A stretch of 64,000 bases of DNA, from contig DAYM01000006.1 of the NCBI GenBank assembly GCA_002506905.1, forward strand, positions 148,418 to 212,417, in the 5' to 3' direction. Numbering within the stretch: position 1 is the first letter of the stretch; each line of letters begins with the position of its first letter. Of this stretch, positions 17,612-26,806 are shown in pieces. Made by a program: the position numbers and the translations under genes. Below the pieces are notes generated by a model. It made no database searches. It was not told the origin of the DNA and saw only the letters and a list, made by a program, of their open reading frames with translations. The DNA is from Methanomassiliicoccaceae archaeon UBA328. Lineage in GTDB: Archaea; Thermoplasmatota; Thermoplasmata; Methanomassiliicoccales; Methanomethylophilaceae.

Positions 17612-18175
17612 ATGAATTTCCCTCCGTCATCCGATATCAGAAAATTACGCAAATCCCTGGACATCACCCAGAAGGAACTCGCCGACGCCTCTGAAATAAG
17701 CCAGAGCACCATAGCGAAGATCGAAAGAGGGACCATCTCAGCAAGTTACGACACCGTCGTCAAACTCTTCAGGACCCTCGAACGCCTCAATGAGGAGAAC
17801 AAGAAGGAGATGATCGCCGCAGATGTCGCATCCAAGAATGTCATCACAGTACAGAGTACGGACAGGGTGTTCGTCGCAACGGAACTTATGCGTACCACCG
17901 GATTCTCGCAGCTTCCGGTCCTTCAGGGGGAGACACCGGTCGGAAGCGTTTCGGAGAGGGGCATCTTCGATCTTCTGAGATCGGGAAATACGATGGAGGA
18001 CCTCAAGGATGCGGAGATCTCTTCCATCATGGACGATTCCTTCCCGGTGGTAACGGAGAACACATCGATATCCGCAGTGACGACGATGATGAGCGATTGC
18101 AACGCGGTACTCGTAGCTAAGAAAGGCAAGGTCATCGGCATGATAACAAATGCTGATATGCTCAAACTGATCTGA
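17612..18175 (+). CDS. HTH (XRE-type) transcriptional regulator with paired CBS domains
   Basis: 187 residues. Residues 5-62 are an XRE helix-turn-helix (ITQKELADASEISQSTIAKI). Two CBS repeats follow (MRTTGFSQLPVLQG... and MMSDCNAVLVAKKG...). Such archaeal proteins bind adenosyl nucleotides in the CBS pair; S-adenosylmethionine would be a sensible ligand given the divergent mat gene, but that is inference. Overlaps the convergent RNase Z gene by 14 bases. Confidence 0.88.
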   Translation: MNFPPSSDIRKLRKSLDITQKELADASEISQSTIAKIERGTISASYDTVVKLFRTLERLNEENKKEMIAADVASKNVITVQSTDRVFVATELMRTTGFSQLPVLQGETPVGSVSERGIFDLLRSGNTMEDLKDAEISSIMDDSFPVVTENTSISAVTTMMSDCNAVLVAKKGKVIGMITNADMLKLI

Positions 18176-19070
18176 GTTCCCTATCGGTCAGACCGTAAAG
18201 TGCCAGATCGTCGGCGACAACGGTATCCGGGAATATCTTCCGGGCCTCTTCGAGCGATACACCGCGATCCTTGTAGCGGTTGCTTATGTGTGTGAGAATG
18301 AGATGTTTGCAGCCGCATTCCTTCGCCGTTCCGGCGGCCTGGGCCGCGGTCGAATGATAATGCTCTGCGGCCATTTGTTTCTCGGGCTCGCAATAGGTCG
18401 CCTCATGGATGAGAAGGTCTGCTCCCCCGGCAGCCTCTTTCAGACCGGAACAGGGAACGGTATCTCCGGAATAGACCATTTTCAGACCCGGCCTCGAAGG
18501 ACCGATGATCATCTCGGGTGTGATATCCCCGACCGCTTTGCCCGATTCCAAAATACTGTAATCGCTGGGCCTCAATCCCAATTCGTCCGCTCTCTTCTTA
18601 TCGAATTTTCCTCTGCGGTCGTTCTCGCATAGGACGTATCCCAACGACGGAATATTGTGGACAGTCTCGAAACAGGTGACGAAATGATCCTTGAAACAGA
18701 CCCTGTCCCCGGGTTCCAGATCCATAAGTTCCAGAGGGTACGGGATCTCGCCTTCGCAGGTGTTTAGCATCGTCGTTACCGCATCGGACAGACCCTTCGG
18801 ACCGCATACCTTGAGAGGGTCCTTCCTTCCGGACAATCCCATGGTCTGAAGAAGCCCGGGCAATCCGAAAAAGTGGTCGCCGTGCAGATGGGTTATGAAA
18901 ACTCCATTTATCTTCATAAAAGAGAACGGAGACACCATCAGCTGTCTCTGAGAGCCCTCTCCGCAATCGAAGAGAATCATGTCCGTGCCGCCGCGAACGG
19001 CGATACAGGACGGCGCCCTGTCCCTGGAGGGCACACTGGCGGCCGTACCTAGGAACAGGATATCCAACAT
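18162..19070 (-). CDS. rnz: Ribonuclease Z (tRNA 3'-processing endonuclease)
   Basis: Metallo-beta-lactamase enzyme that cuts 3' trailers from pre-tRNA. Zinc motif FITHLHGDHFFGL (H61, H63, D65, H66), YSGDTVPC, LIHEATY and the C-terminal LTHISNRY motif are present. 302 residues, as in the short ELAC1-type form. Matches the need to process CCA-less tRNA genes here. Ends overlap the convergent HTH-CBS gene. Confidence 0.95.
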   Translation of the reverse strand: MLDILFLGTAASVPSRDRAPSCIAVRGGTDMILFDCGEGSQRQLMVSPFSFMKINGVFITHLHGDHFFGLPGLLQTMGLSGRKDPLKVCGPKGLSDAVTTMLNTCEGEIPYPLELMDLEPGDRVCFKDHFVTCFETVHNIPSLGYVLCENDRRGKFDKKRADELGLRPSDYSILESGKAVGDITPEMIIGPSRPGLKMVYSGDTVPCSGLKEAAGGADLLIHEATYCEPEKQMAAEHYHSTAAQAAGTAKECGCKHLILTHISNRYKDRGVSLEEARKIFPDTVVADDLALYGLTDRELRSV

Positions 19071-19079
19071 CGGCCACCG

Positions 19080-19286
19080 TCAGTAGACCGAGTCAAGTTC
19101 CCTTGAGGTCTTCGATTCCTTCTTGTATGCTTTGTAGTGCTCTTTGCAAAGATGCACACTGCGGAGATCCGTAGTTTTGAGTTTAAGATCGGTATCGGCG
19201 ACCTGCTTGATGTTAAGGGACCTCTCGGCCTCCTTGTCACATCCCTCGACATCGCATATTTTTGTCTCTGTGGAATGTTTTGCCAT
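19080..19286 (-). CDS. Small zinc-finger-like protein
   Basis: 68 residues with CDVEGCDKEAERSL and HLCKEHYKAYKKE, i.e. C-x4-C...C-x2-H, a likely single zinc site. Basic C-terminal half suggests nucleic-acid binding. Family not identified. It ends nine bases before the RNase Z start and is probably cotranscribed with it. Confidence 0.7.
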   Translation of the reverse strand: MAKHSTETKICDVEGCDKEAERSLNIKQVADTDLKLKTTDLRSVHLCKEHYKAYKKESKTSRELDSVY

Positions 19287-19413
19287 GCTTGTATAATCGG
19301 ATTGCCAGAGTATATATTATTTCCCTCGGGATCGTTCGATCTTCCGCCTCTCGGACGGTTGTTGATATCGATGGACCAGCGGAATTAAATGATACCAGCC
19401 CATTACCCCCTCT

Positions 19414-20073
19414 ATGACCAAAGTGGCACCTTCAATGCTTTCGGCTGACTTTTCCAGATTGGGCGAGGAACTGACCCGCATAGAGAAGGCCGGAGCGGAT
19501 TGGGCGCATCTTGATGTTATGGACGGGATGTTCGTTCCCAACATAACCATCGGACCTTCTGTTATCAAGGCCATCCGCCCACTGTCCAAGATGCCCTTCG
19601 ACGTCCACCTGATGATCGAAGATCCTGTCAGATATGTTCACAACTTCGCAGATGCGGGTGCGGACATGATGACCGTTCACACCGAAGCGAACGGAGATAT
19701 CATGGCTGCCGTCGACAAGATCGGGGATCTCGGCTGCAAGGCCGGGATCACCCTTAACCCTCCCACCCCCGTAACGGATTTCGACAAATACCTCGACAAG
19801 GTCGACCTTGTGCTGATAATGACCGTCCAGGCAGGATTCGGAGGTCAGAGCTTCAGGGAAGAATGCATCGAGAAGATCAAATATGTCAGAAAATGGGCGG
19901 ATGAACACAATCCCAAACTCGAAATCTCCGTGGACGGAGGTATCAACCGCGAGACGGGAAAGAGGTGCGTCGATGCCGGAGCAACGGTGTTGGCGGCGGG
20001 AAGCTCACTTTTCAGATCGAACGATATGGCTTCCGAGATAGCCCTCTGGAAAAAATACGGACCTACGCTCTGA
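19414..20073 (+). CDS. rpe: Ribulose-phosphate 3-epimerase
   Basis: Interconverts ribulose-5-P and xylulose-5-P. TIM barrel with VAPSMLSADFSRL, DWAHLDVMDGMFVPN, MPFDVHLMI, VNPGFGGQ-equivalent QAGFGGQSF, and DGGINRETG. 219 residues, standard. Asn-Pro in the usual NPG motif is replaced by Gln-Ala. It lies nine bases upstream of fen1 in the same direction. Confidence 0.94.
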   Translation: MTKVAPSMLSADFSRLGEELTRIEKAGADWAHLDVMDGMFVPNITIGPSVIKAIRPLSKMPFDVHLMIEDPVRYVHNFADAGADMMTVHTEANGDIMAAVDKIGDLGCKAGITLNPPTPVTDFDKYLDKVDLVLIMTVQAGFGGQSFREECIEKIKYVRKWADEHNPKLEISVDGGINRETGKRCVDAGATVLAAGSSLFRSNDMASEIALWKKYGPTL

Positions 20074-20082
20074 GGTATCCAA

Positions 20083-21111
20083 ATGGGAGTAAATCTTTCC
20101 GGACTCACAGAACCCAGGATCATAGAGCTTTCGGAGCTCAGCGGCAAGACCGTTGCGATAGACGCCTACAACATGATCTATCAGTTCCTTTCCATCATCA
20201 GACAGCCAGACGGCAGTCCGCTGTGCGATTCGCAGGGAAGGGTATCGTCACACCTGTCCGGTATCCTTTACAGAACATCCAACCTCGTATCGCAGGGAAT
20301 AGAACCGGTCTTCGTATTCGACGGGAAACCGAATGCCCTGAAGAAGGCCACCCTGGACGAAAGGAAGGAAAGACGCGAGAAAGCAACTGCCGAATGGGAA
20401 GAGGCCAGGGAGGCCGGGGATATGAAGAAAGCATTCTCCAAGGCCCAGCAGACCTCCAGAATGACCCCCGAGATCAGACAGTCCTCCAAGGACCTGATCA
20501 GGGCCATGGGACTTCCCATAGTCGATGCACCTTCCGACGGAGAGGCACAGGCGGCATACATGTGCAGCGCAGGTTCCGTCTATGCTGCGGCATCCCAGGA
20601 TTTCGATTCGTTGCTGTTCGGAGCGCCGACCCTGGTAAGGAACATGACCATAACCGGAAGGAGGAAGATCCCCGGAAAGGACATGTACAAAGATGTGAAA
20701 ACAGAGCTCATAGATTCGAAGGAGTTCCTTGAGACCCTCGGGATCACCAGAGAACAGTTGGTGGACATGTGTATCCTGATGGGCACCGATTTCAACCCCG
20801 GGATCTCCGGCATCGGTCCCAAGAAAGGACTGAAACTTGTGAAGGACAACGGCGATCTGGAACATATACTTCCCAAGATCGGAAAGGAGATACCTCACTA
20901 CGAGGACATACGCGAGATCTTCCTCGGAGGAGAACACGCCGATGGCTATCAGACCAAACCCGAACCCGTCGACAGAGAGGCCGTCCTCGAACTGATGACC
21001 TCGTATGATTTCTCCGAGAACAGGATCAATTCCACATTGGACAAGATGGAGAACGCACGTTCCGAACAGAACGCCCGCAGAAAACAGAGATCCCTTGATT
21101 CCTGGTTCTAA
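20083..21111 (+). CDS. fen: Flap endonuclease FEN-1
   Basis: Removes 5' flaps in Okazaki-fragment maturation and repair. N-terminal MGVNLSGL with AIDAYNMIYQ, FVFDGKP, DAPSDGEAQAAY and AASQDFDSLLFG supply the metal-binding acids; the helix-hairpin motif is FNPGISGIGPKKGL. The C-terminus QRSLDSWF is a PCNA-interacting peptide. 342 residues. Follows rpe by nine bases. Confidence 0.97.
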   Translation: MGVNLSGLTEPRIIELSELSGKTVAIDAYNMIYQFLSIIRQPDGSPLCDSQGRVSSHLSGILYRTSNLVSQGIEPVFVFDGKPNALKKATLDERKERREKATAEWEEAREAGDMKKAFSKAQQTSRMTPEIRQSSKDLIRAMGLPIVDAPSDGEAQAAYMCSAGSVYAAASQDFDSLLFGAPTLVRNMTITGRRKIPGKDMYKDVKTELIDSKEFLETLGITREQLVDMCILMGTDFNPGISGIGPKKGLKLVKDNGDLEHILPKIGKEIPHYEDIREIFLGGEHADGYQTKPEPVDREAVLELMTSYDFSENRINSTLDKMENARSEQNARRKQRSLDSWF

Positions 21112-21189
21112 AGCGCATCTTTATAACTAATATCATTATAGCCGACCTTACCGCCGGGCAAGATAGACCCAGCGTAATGAGGACGAGCG

Positions 21190-24180
21190 ATGATAAAGCA
21201 GGTCCGCGCTAATTATGATGCGCCTAATATGGAAAAGGAGATCCAGGAATACTGGAAATCCGTTAATGCTTATGAAAAAACGAAGGCACTGAGGGCAAAC
21301 GGAGAGAAATTCTACTTCGTGGACGGTCCGCCGTATACATCCGGTAACGTTCACCTCGGTACTGCGATGAACAAGACGATCAAGGATATCCTGATCAGGT
21401 ACTGGAGGATGAACGGATACAATGTCCGCGACCAGCCCGGTTTCGACATGCACGGACTTCCTATCGAGGTCCAGGTCGAAAAGAAGATCGGGGTCCACTC
21501 CAAGAAGGAGATCGAAGAGGGAGGTATCGACAAGTTCATCGATGCCTGTAAGAAACATGCTTACTCCCTTCACGCCGATATGACCAAACAGTTCAAGGAT
21601 CTCGGTGTCTGGATGGATTGGGACCACCCCTATCAGACCCTGAAGCTCGACTTCATGGAGTCTGCCTGGTGGACCGTGCAGCGTGCATACGAGCGCGGAC
21701 TTCTGAAACCTTCCAACAGGGTCGTCACCTGGTGCCCCAGATGCGAGACTGCTCTCGCCGAGGCGGAGATCGAGTATTGGGACGAGACCGACCCCTCGGT
21801 AATGGTCAGATTCCCCCTCAAGGACGAACCCGAGACATCGCTTGTCATTTGGACCACCACGCCCTGGACGCTTCCCGCGAACATGGCAGTGGCGGCACAC
21901 CCCGACTTCGAATACGCCAAAGTGAAGATGTCGGGCGAGAAGGGATCCGAGACCATCATCTGCATGGAATCTCAGATCGAGTACGTTATGAAGAAAGGAG
22001 GCTACGAGACCTCCGAAGTAATCTGGAAGAAGTCCGGTAAGGACCTGAAAGGAATGGAATACATCCCTCCCTTCGACATCGATCCCAAGTACACCAGGCC
22101 CAACGAGTGGACCTACAGGGTCGTCAATGCTGACTATGTCGAAAAGGACAACACAGGTCTGGTCCACACGGCACCCGGATTCGGTCCCGACGATTTCGAG
22201 ACCGGAAAGAAGAACGGCATCACCTCATTCTGTCCCGTCGGAGAGTCCGGAAGGTACACCGACGAATTCCCGATGATGGCCGGCCGCAAGGTCAAGACCG
22301 TCAACGAAGACGTCATCAAATATCTGGACGAGAAAGGCATACTGTACAACACAGCCAAGATCTCCCACAGGTACGGACACTGCTGGAGATGCAAATCACC
22401 CATCATCTACAGGAACACACGTCAGTGGTTCATCAACATCCCCGCTGTCAAGGACAAAATGCTCAGCGAGATCGACCGTGTGAAATGGACACCCGAATGG
22501 GCCGGAGCATCCAGGGAGAAGAACTGGGTCGAAGGCGCCAGGGACTGGTGCATCACACGTCAGAGATACTGGGGAATACCTCTTCCCGTATGGGAATGCA
22601 AGTGCGGCGAGATCAAGATCGCCGGACAGTACAAGGACCTGGAAGGCGGAGACGGATATACCCCCGGAATGGACACTCACAGGCCTTGGATCGACAAGGT
22701 CACATTCAAATGCCCCAAGTGCGGAGGCACTATGCACAGGGTCCCGGATGTCCTGGACGTCTGGTTCGACTCCGGTGTCGCTTCCTGGGCACAGCTTTCC
22801 TATCCCGCGAAGAAAGAAGAGTTCGATGAGTGGTGGCCTCCGAAGTTCATCGTCGAGGCACACGACCAGACCAGAGGATGGTTCTACACCCAGCTTGGAG
22901 CCGGTGTCGTCTCCTTCGACAGAGCGCCTTACGATGAGGTCATGATGCACGGATGGATGCTCGACATGAAAGGAGAGAAACTCTCCAAGTCGAAGGGAAA
23001 CTCCGTCGATCCCGCAGACATCATCAAGAGGGTCGGAAGGGACCCGCTCAGATTCTACATGGTCGAGAGCAACGCCCCCTGGGAGGATACGTCGTTCCAG
23101 TGGAACCCCAAGAACTCGAACCCCGAAAAGAACAGCGGCCCCGGAAATGCCAGGAAGACCCTGAACACCTTCTGGAATGTCGTCAACTTCGCTTCCACAT
23201 ACATGATCATCGACGGTTACGACCCCGATGCGCACACATTGGAATCGGTCAGACCCTATCTCAGGGACGAGGATCTCTGGATGCTCTCCAGGACCGAAAA
23301 GCTCAAACAGGCCGTCACCGACGGACTTGAATCCAAAGAGCTCCACAGATCCGTACGTGCCCTTGACAACTACATCATGGAAGACCTTTCCAGGTGGTAC
23401 GTCCGTCTGGTCAGGGACAGAAGCTGGTCCGAGGATCAGGATGCTGAGAACGACAAGATCGCTTCCTACTTCGTCCTGTATCACGCGATCATGAGCACGA
23501 CGCTCGTCATGGCGCCTTTCGTCCCCCACATAGCCGAAGAGGTCTACAGGGACATGGGCGGCAAGCTCGAGTCGGTCCATATGGAAGATTGGGTCAAATG
23601 CGACCAGAGCCTAGTAAACGACGGTCTGGAACACAGCATGTCCCTCATCCAGAGCATCATCGAGATCGTTGCTGCCGAAAGGGCAAAGATGGGCAGCAAG
23701 CTCAGGTGGCCCCTCAAAGAGGTCTACATCAGCGGAAACGACGAAGGTGTCAACGATGCTGTCAGGGTCTTCGAAAAGGTCCTTACCCAGCAGGGTAACA
23801 TCAAATCGATCGGATATCTGAAACCCGAAGGATTCGCGGAAAGCCAGGATATGGAACCCGTCGATTTCACCGAGGGAAGAATATTCATCGACTTCGAGGT
23901 CACACCCGAGATCGAGGCCGAAGGATATGCCAGAGAGCTCATCCGCAGGATCCAGCAGATGCGTAAGGATATGAAGCTCAACGTCGAGCAGTACATCAAC
24001 TGCGACGTCAAGGCGGAACCTTACCTCCTAGAGCTCTTCGAGACCTGGAGAGATCACATCTCCACAGAGGTCAGGGCAAAGAAACTCACTTTCACCGACA
24101 GCCCGGACGGCCAGGAAGTAAAGACCTGGGATGTTACCGGCAAGGATATCGTCATCGGTATCACTCCTGCTGAACAGTGA
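21190..24180 (+). CDS. ileS: Isoleucyl-tRNA synthetase
   Basis: Class I synthetase of 996 residues. Signature VHLGTAMNKTIKD (HIGH equivalent), DQPGFDMHGLPIE, CP1 editing domain (WTTTPWTLPANMA), GARDWCITRQRYWG, HDQTRGWFYT, and EKLSKSKGNS (KMSKS). A TTTATAAC box at about 21119 lies upstream; the leader is about 45 bases. A GNRA-loop terminator follows. Confidence 0.97.
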   Translation: MIKQVRANYDAPNMEKEIQEYWKSVNAYEKTKALRANGEKFYFVDGPPYTSGNVHLGTAMNKTIKDILIRYWRMNGYNVRDQPGFDMHGLPIEVQVEKKIGVHSKKEIEEGGIDKFIDACKKHAYSLHADMTKQFKDLGVWMDWDHPYQTLKLDFMESAWWTVQRAYERGLLKPSNRVVTWCPRCETALAEAEIEYWDETDPSVMVRFPLKDEPETSLVIWTTTPWTLPANMAVAAHPDFEYAKVKMSGEKGSETIICMESQIEYVMKKGGYETSEVIWKKSGKDLKGMEYIPPFDIDPKYTRPNEWTYRVVNADYVEKDNTGLVHTAPGFGPDDFETGKKNGITSFCPVGESGRYTDEFPMMAGRKVKTVNEDVIKYLDEKGILYNTAKISHRYGHCWRCKSPIIYRNTRQWFINIPAVKDKMLSEIDRVKWTPEWAGASREKNWVEGARDWCITRQRYWGIPLPVWECKCGEIKIAGQYKDLEGGDGYTPGMDTHRPWIDKVTFKCPKCGGTMHRVPDVLDVWFDSGVASWAQLSYPAKKEEFDEWWPPKFIVEAHDQTRGWFYTQLGAGVVSFDRAPYDEVMMHGWMLDMKGEKLSKSKGNSVDPADIIKRVGRDPLRFYMVESNAPWEDTSFQWNPKNSNPEKNSGPGNARKTLNTFWNVVNFASTYMIIDGYDPDAHTLESVRPYLRDEDLWMLSRTEKLKQAVTDGLESKELHRSVRALDNYIMEDLSRWYVRLVRDRSWSEDQDAENDKIASYFVLYHAIMSTTLVMAPFVPHIAEEVYRDMGGKLESVHMEDWVKCDQSLVNDGLEHSMSLIQSIIEIVAAERAKMGSKLRWPLKEVYISGNDEGVNDAVRVFEKVLTQQGNIKSIGYLKPEGFAESQDMEPVDFTEGRIFIDFEVTPEIEAEGYARELIRRIQQMRKDMKLNVEQYINCDVKAEPYLLELFETWRDHISTEVRAKKLTFTDSPDGQEVKTWDVTGKDIVIGITPAEQ

Positions 24181-24187
24181 AAATTAT

Positions 24188-24210
24188 TGGGGGGAGACCC
24201 CCATTTTTTT
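24188..24210 (+). terminator. Terminator of ileS
   Basis: TGGGGG-GAGA-CCCCCA hairpin with a GNRA-type tetraloop followed by seven T, eight bases after the ileS stop. Confidence 0.8.
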
Positions 24211-24220
24211 AATAACTTGT

Positions 24221-24997
24221 TTATTGGATGTTCAGAAGACGGTCCAGCGCTCCTGGGACCCCGGTCACTACCTTGGGATCCGCTTTCAGCTGTTCCGGCG
24301 TAAGCCATTCGAAAGCTACGTTCTCCTCGTTAAGAACGGGCTCTGCGGAATCCAGGATGTACAGGAATGCCGTGACCTCCCATACAATGTCCTTCTCTCT
24401 GACATAGAACGGCTCCAATACCCTGTCGGCCTTGTCGACCGGTATCCTGGTCTCTTCCATGATCTCCCTGGCGGCCGCATCTTCTGCGGACTCGCCGGGT
24501 TCGATCTTACCGGAGACTAATGAGTGCGCCCCGGGGAACGATCTTGCGGTATCCGGCCTGTGAAGGACAAGCACCCTTCCTTTGACCATGATCGCCGAGG
24601 ACACTGTCCTGATGTATCTGGCCGTCTCGATCGAGATGGAACCGTCGGTACCGTTGACAGACACTATGTCCCCATCCCTGAGGATATCGGTATCGATCAT
24701 ATCTACCATCGGAATGGAGGATATGACCGCGCCTGTGGTGACGATCGTCTCTGCAGACCTGTTGATCACGGCAACAGGTGCTGTTCCGTGGACCATGAGA
24801 TCGTACATCACGAATGAACCTACGGTGCTCCCCTTTCCCTTAGGGAAAACGAACACCTTGCCGGCGATATTGCCGTCTGCAACTCTCAGATCCCCTGTGG
24901 AAGTGTCCACTCCGCCGAGGAAGCTGAATGCCTCATCGTACTTGATGACCTTTCCCTTGGCTATTCCGGGAGAGATCGATCTGCCTTTTATTATCAA
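24221..24997 (-). CDS. Aconitase-X small (swivel) subunit fused to a Nudix hydrolase domain
   Basis: 258 residues starting at a TTG (24997) that overlaps the stop of the large subunit; no ATG lies at the domain boundary. Residues 1-125 are the DUF126 swivel domain (IIKGRSISPGIAKGKV, VFPKGKGSTVGSFVMYDL, GTAPVAVINR). Residues 128-258 are a Nudix domain; the box G163-x5-E169-x7-R177-E178-x2-E181-E182 is intact except that the usual xGU glycine is Arg184. The swivel half completes phosphomevalonate dehydratase with the large subunit. The role of the fused Nudix is unknown. Confidence 0.88.
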   Translation of the reverse strand: MIIKGRSISPGIAKGKVIKYDEAFSFLGGVDTSTGDLRVADGNIAGKVFVFPKGKGSTVGSFVMYDLMVHGTAPVAVINRSAETIVTTGAVISSIPMVDMIDTDILRDGDIVSVNGTDGSISIETARYIRTVSSAIMVKGRVLVLHRPDTARSFPGAHSLVSGKIEPGESAEDAAAREIMEETRIPVDKADRVLEPFYVREKDIVWEVTAFLYILDSAEPVLNEENVAFEWLTPEQLKADPKVVTGVPGALDRLLNIQ

Positions 24998-26190
24998 AGG
25001 ACCACCTCCATCAAAGCGGAGATGTCCCTGCACATGGTCTTCTGGGAGCACAGTGTGGGAAGATAGTTTCCTGCCTTTGCAGAGTTTGTACCCGTGCGCT
25101 GGAACGTTCCTTCGATCGGGGAAACGACCATGCATGTATCCGCAAGGACAAGACCGAACTGCTCGAGGATGCGGACCTCGTCGGGACACTGGTCCCTTAC
25201 TGATGTGGAAGTGCAGAACCAGATCTCCACGTCCTTGTTCACTTTCTTCTTTCCTTTCAGGAATGCCGCGATATCCTTCACTTCCTTGACGGTAAGATGG
25301 GGACATCCCAATGCGATAAGCTGGATGTCATCGGTCGTGTTGAGTTTGTCGTACGCGGCCTGTATCTCTTCCTTTCCGATGTGGATGGTCTCGAGACCGC
25401 TGACGTCGAACTTGGATGCTTCGGGCGTTGTGCCTTCGACATGGAACAATGCGACGGACCCGGATGCCGCCATAGCACCGGCCATGGTCTTTGCATCCTC
25501 CAATGTCGGTTTGATACCCCTGTAATACGGGACCCCTCCGCCGATGGCCATGCCGACGGCCTGGCCGAGCAGAGAATGGCTGAACAAAGAACCGTCGATC
25601 TCGGCATCTATGACCACCGTGGGCTTCCTGTTCTCATCGAGATGGAGCCCGTAGTTGGCGGTCTTTCCCAAAATGGCCGCGGCCAACGCTCCGGGACCTC
25701 CTTCGCGGTTGGTCCTGGCTCCGATGTAACTGTTTGCAAATGACAATGCGGAAGACTCTGCCCAGGCGATATGATTGCCGAACTTGGGTACGTTGTCTCC
25801 CGTGTACGGGGTACATGAACACGTGGTCTTGATACCCATCCTTCCGTAAAGATCGATGATCCTGAGCTGCTTCTCTGCGAACTCCGGTGTTATATGCATC
25901 TCCTTCCATCTGTCCCTGTCCATTCCGACGGGGTTCAATGTTGAAAGGACGGAGACCTTAGCTCCTCCGGCGACCATATCCTCGAGATATTTCAGACCGC
26001 CGTCTCCGATCGTCTTGTATGATGCTCCGGAAAGATGGGCGGACGTGATGTCCACAAGGTTCTCTGCGCCGTAGACCTTACCGAGGGCGACGACAAGTTC
26101 CATCGCCTTCTGCGCTCCAGCTCCCTTCTCTCCGTTAAGTATTGATTCCTCTTCCCTTGTGAGGTCCATAGAAGGTGTATGGATGCTCAA
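24994..26190 (-). CDS. Aconitase X catalytic subunit, likely phosphomevalonate dehydratase large subunit
   Basis: AcnX family (DUF521). In archaea the large/small pair dehydrates mevalonate 5-phosphate to trans-anhydromevalonate phosphate in the modified mevalonate pathway. Visible: LTREEESILNGEKGAG, cluster cysteines in TTCSCTPY and ALGCPHLT and later FCTSTSVRDQC, and the GGVPYYRG motif. 398 residues; Met8 (26169) is an equally good start because AcnX proteins usually begin just before LT-EE. The downstream small subunit overlaps by four bases. Needed for isoprenoid lipid synthesis. Confidence 0.9.
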   Translation of the reverse strand: MSIHTPSMDLTREEESILNGEKGAGAQKAMELVVALGKVYGAENLVDITSAHLSGASYKTIGDGGLKYLEDMVAGGAKVSVLSTLNPVGMDRDRWKEMHITPEFAEKQLRIIDLYGRMGIKTTCSCTPYTGDNVPKFGNHIAWAESSALSFANSYIGARTNREGGPGALAAAILGKTANYGLHLDENRKPTVVIDAEIDGSLFSHSLLGQAVGMAIGGGVPYYRGIKPTLEDAKTMAGAMAASGSVALFHVEGTTPEASKFDVSGLETIHIGKEEIQAAYDKLNTTDDIQLIALGCPHLTVKEVKDIAAFLKGKKKVNKDVEIWFCTSTSVRDQCPDEVRILEQFGLVLADTCMVVSPIEGTFQRTGTNSAKAGNYLPTLCSQKTMCRDISALMEVVL

Positions 26191-26209
26191 ATCATTAATG
26201 TTGTGCCGT

Positions 26210-26356
26210 TCACTGAGGCAGGAGAGGTCTCAGACACGCGGGGTAATTCTTTTTCTCGTCTCTGTGGAATGCGACGCACTCTTTACAGTGTCCGTGTCTG
26301 GGGCAATCGGTCTTGGGACAAACACAATTCGGTTCGAATCCGGGTATTGATGCCAT
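26210..26356 (-). CDS. 48-residue cysteine-rich protein
   Basis: Reads MASIPGFEPNCVCPKTDC, then PRHGHCKECVAFH, then YPACLRPL. The pattern CxC-x4-C-x5-C-x2-C-x3-H...C fits a small metal-binding protein of a type found scattered in bacteria and archaea, with no known function. It lies 19 bases upstream of the aconitase-X gene on the same strand, so could be cotranscribed with it and might aid its metal site. The high cysteine density and good codon pattern argue that it is real. Confidence 0.7.
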   Translation of the reverse strand: MASIPGFEPNCVCPKTDCPRHGHCKECVAFHRDEKKNYPACLRPLLPQ

Positions 26357-26416
26357 ATACATGATATAAGAATAGAAGGATTAATGATTTTACTTGGTTT
26401 CCCATCATCTGTCAGC

Positions 26417-26635
26417 TTAGATTCGGTCTTTGAATCCGAGTCCTCCGCCAGCAATGATCGTACCTGCGGTAAGAACTGCTGTTGCGATAGCAAGTGCATC
26501 GGCAGAAACGTCGCCCACTCCTACAACACCGACACCGAGCTTTATGATGAAAGCAAGGATGATGAAGTAGATGATCGCAAAGACCAGATACAGGATAAAC
26601 GCAAGAATTGCGTATATTATTCCTTTGAAATCCAT
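26417..26635 (-). CDS. Small two-helix membrane protein
   Basis: 72 residues: MDFKGIIYAILAFILYLVF plus a long hydrophobic stretch, then a GVGDVSADALAIATAVLTAG segment and a glycine-rich end. Likely two to three membrane helices. Unknown family. The ATG is preceded by a small hairpin (TGTCC-TGAAAA-GGACA at 26646-26661) that includes AGGA, so start-site access may be modulated. Confidence 0.6.
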   Translation of the reverse strand: MDFKGIIYAILAFILYLVFAIIYFIILAFIIKLGVGVVGVGDVSADALAIATAVLTAGTIIAGGGLGFKDRI

Positions 26636-26806
26636 TTTTATTTCCTGTCCTTTTCAGGACATTTGTTATTTTATTCCATAATATATAAAACTTTTTGTAA
26701 ATTCGACACTGTCCAGCAAATTGATCATACCTTGATCTTATCCGAATTATTCCACTGTTTGCTGAACAAAAAAGACAGAATATCGTAAAATATGAGACAA
26801 CAACAG

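Noticed and set aside
24221..25306. Upstream ATG at 25306 for the swivel-Nudix gene
   Set aside because: The extra 103 residues lie inside the large-subunit gene and have out-of-frame composition; the domain starts exactly at the overlapping TTG.
26646..26661. Regulatory hairpin before the small membrane protein as a separate finding
   Set aside because: The stem is only five base pairs and could be chance; noted within the gene entry only.
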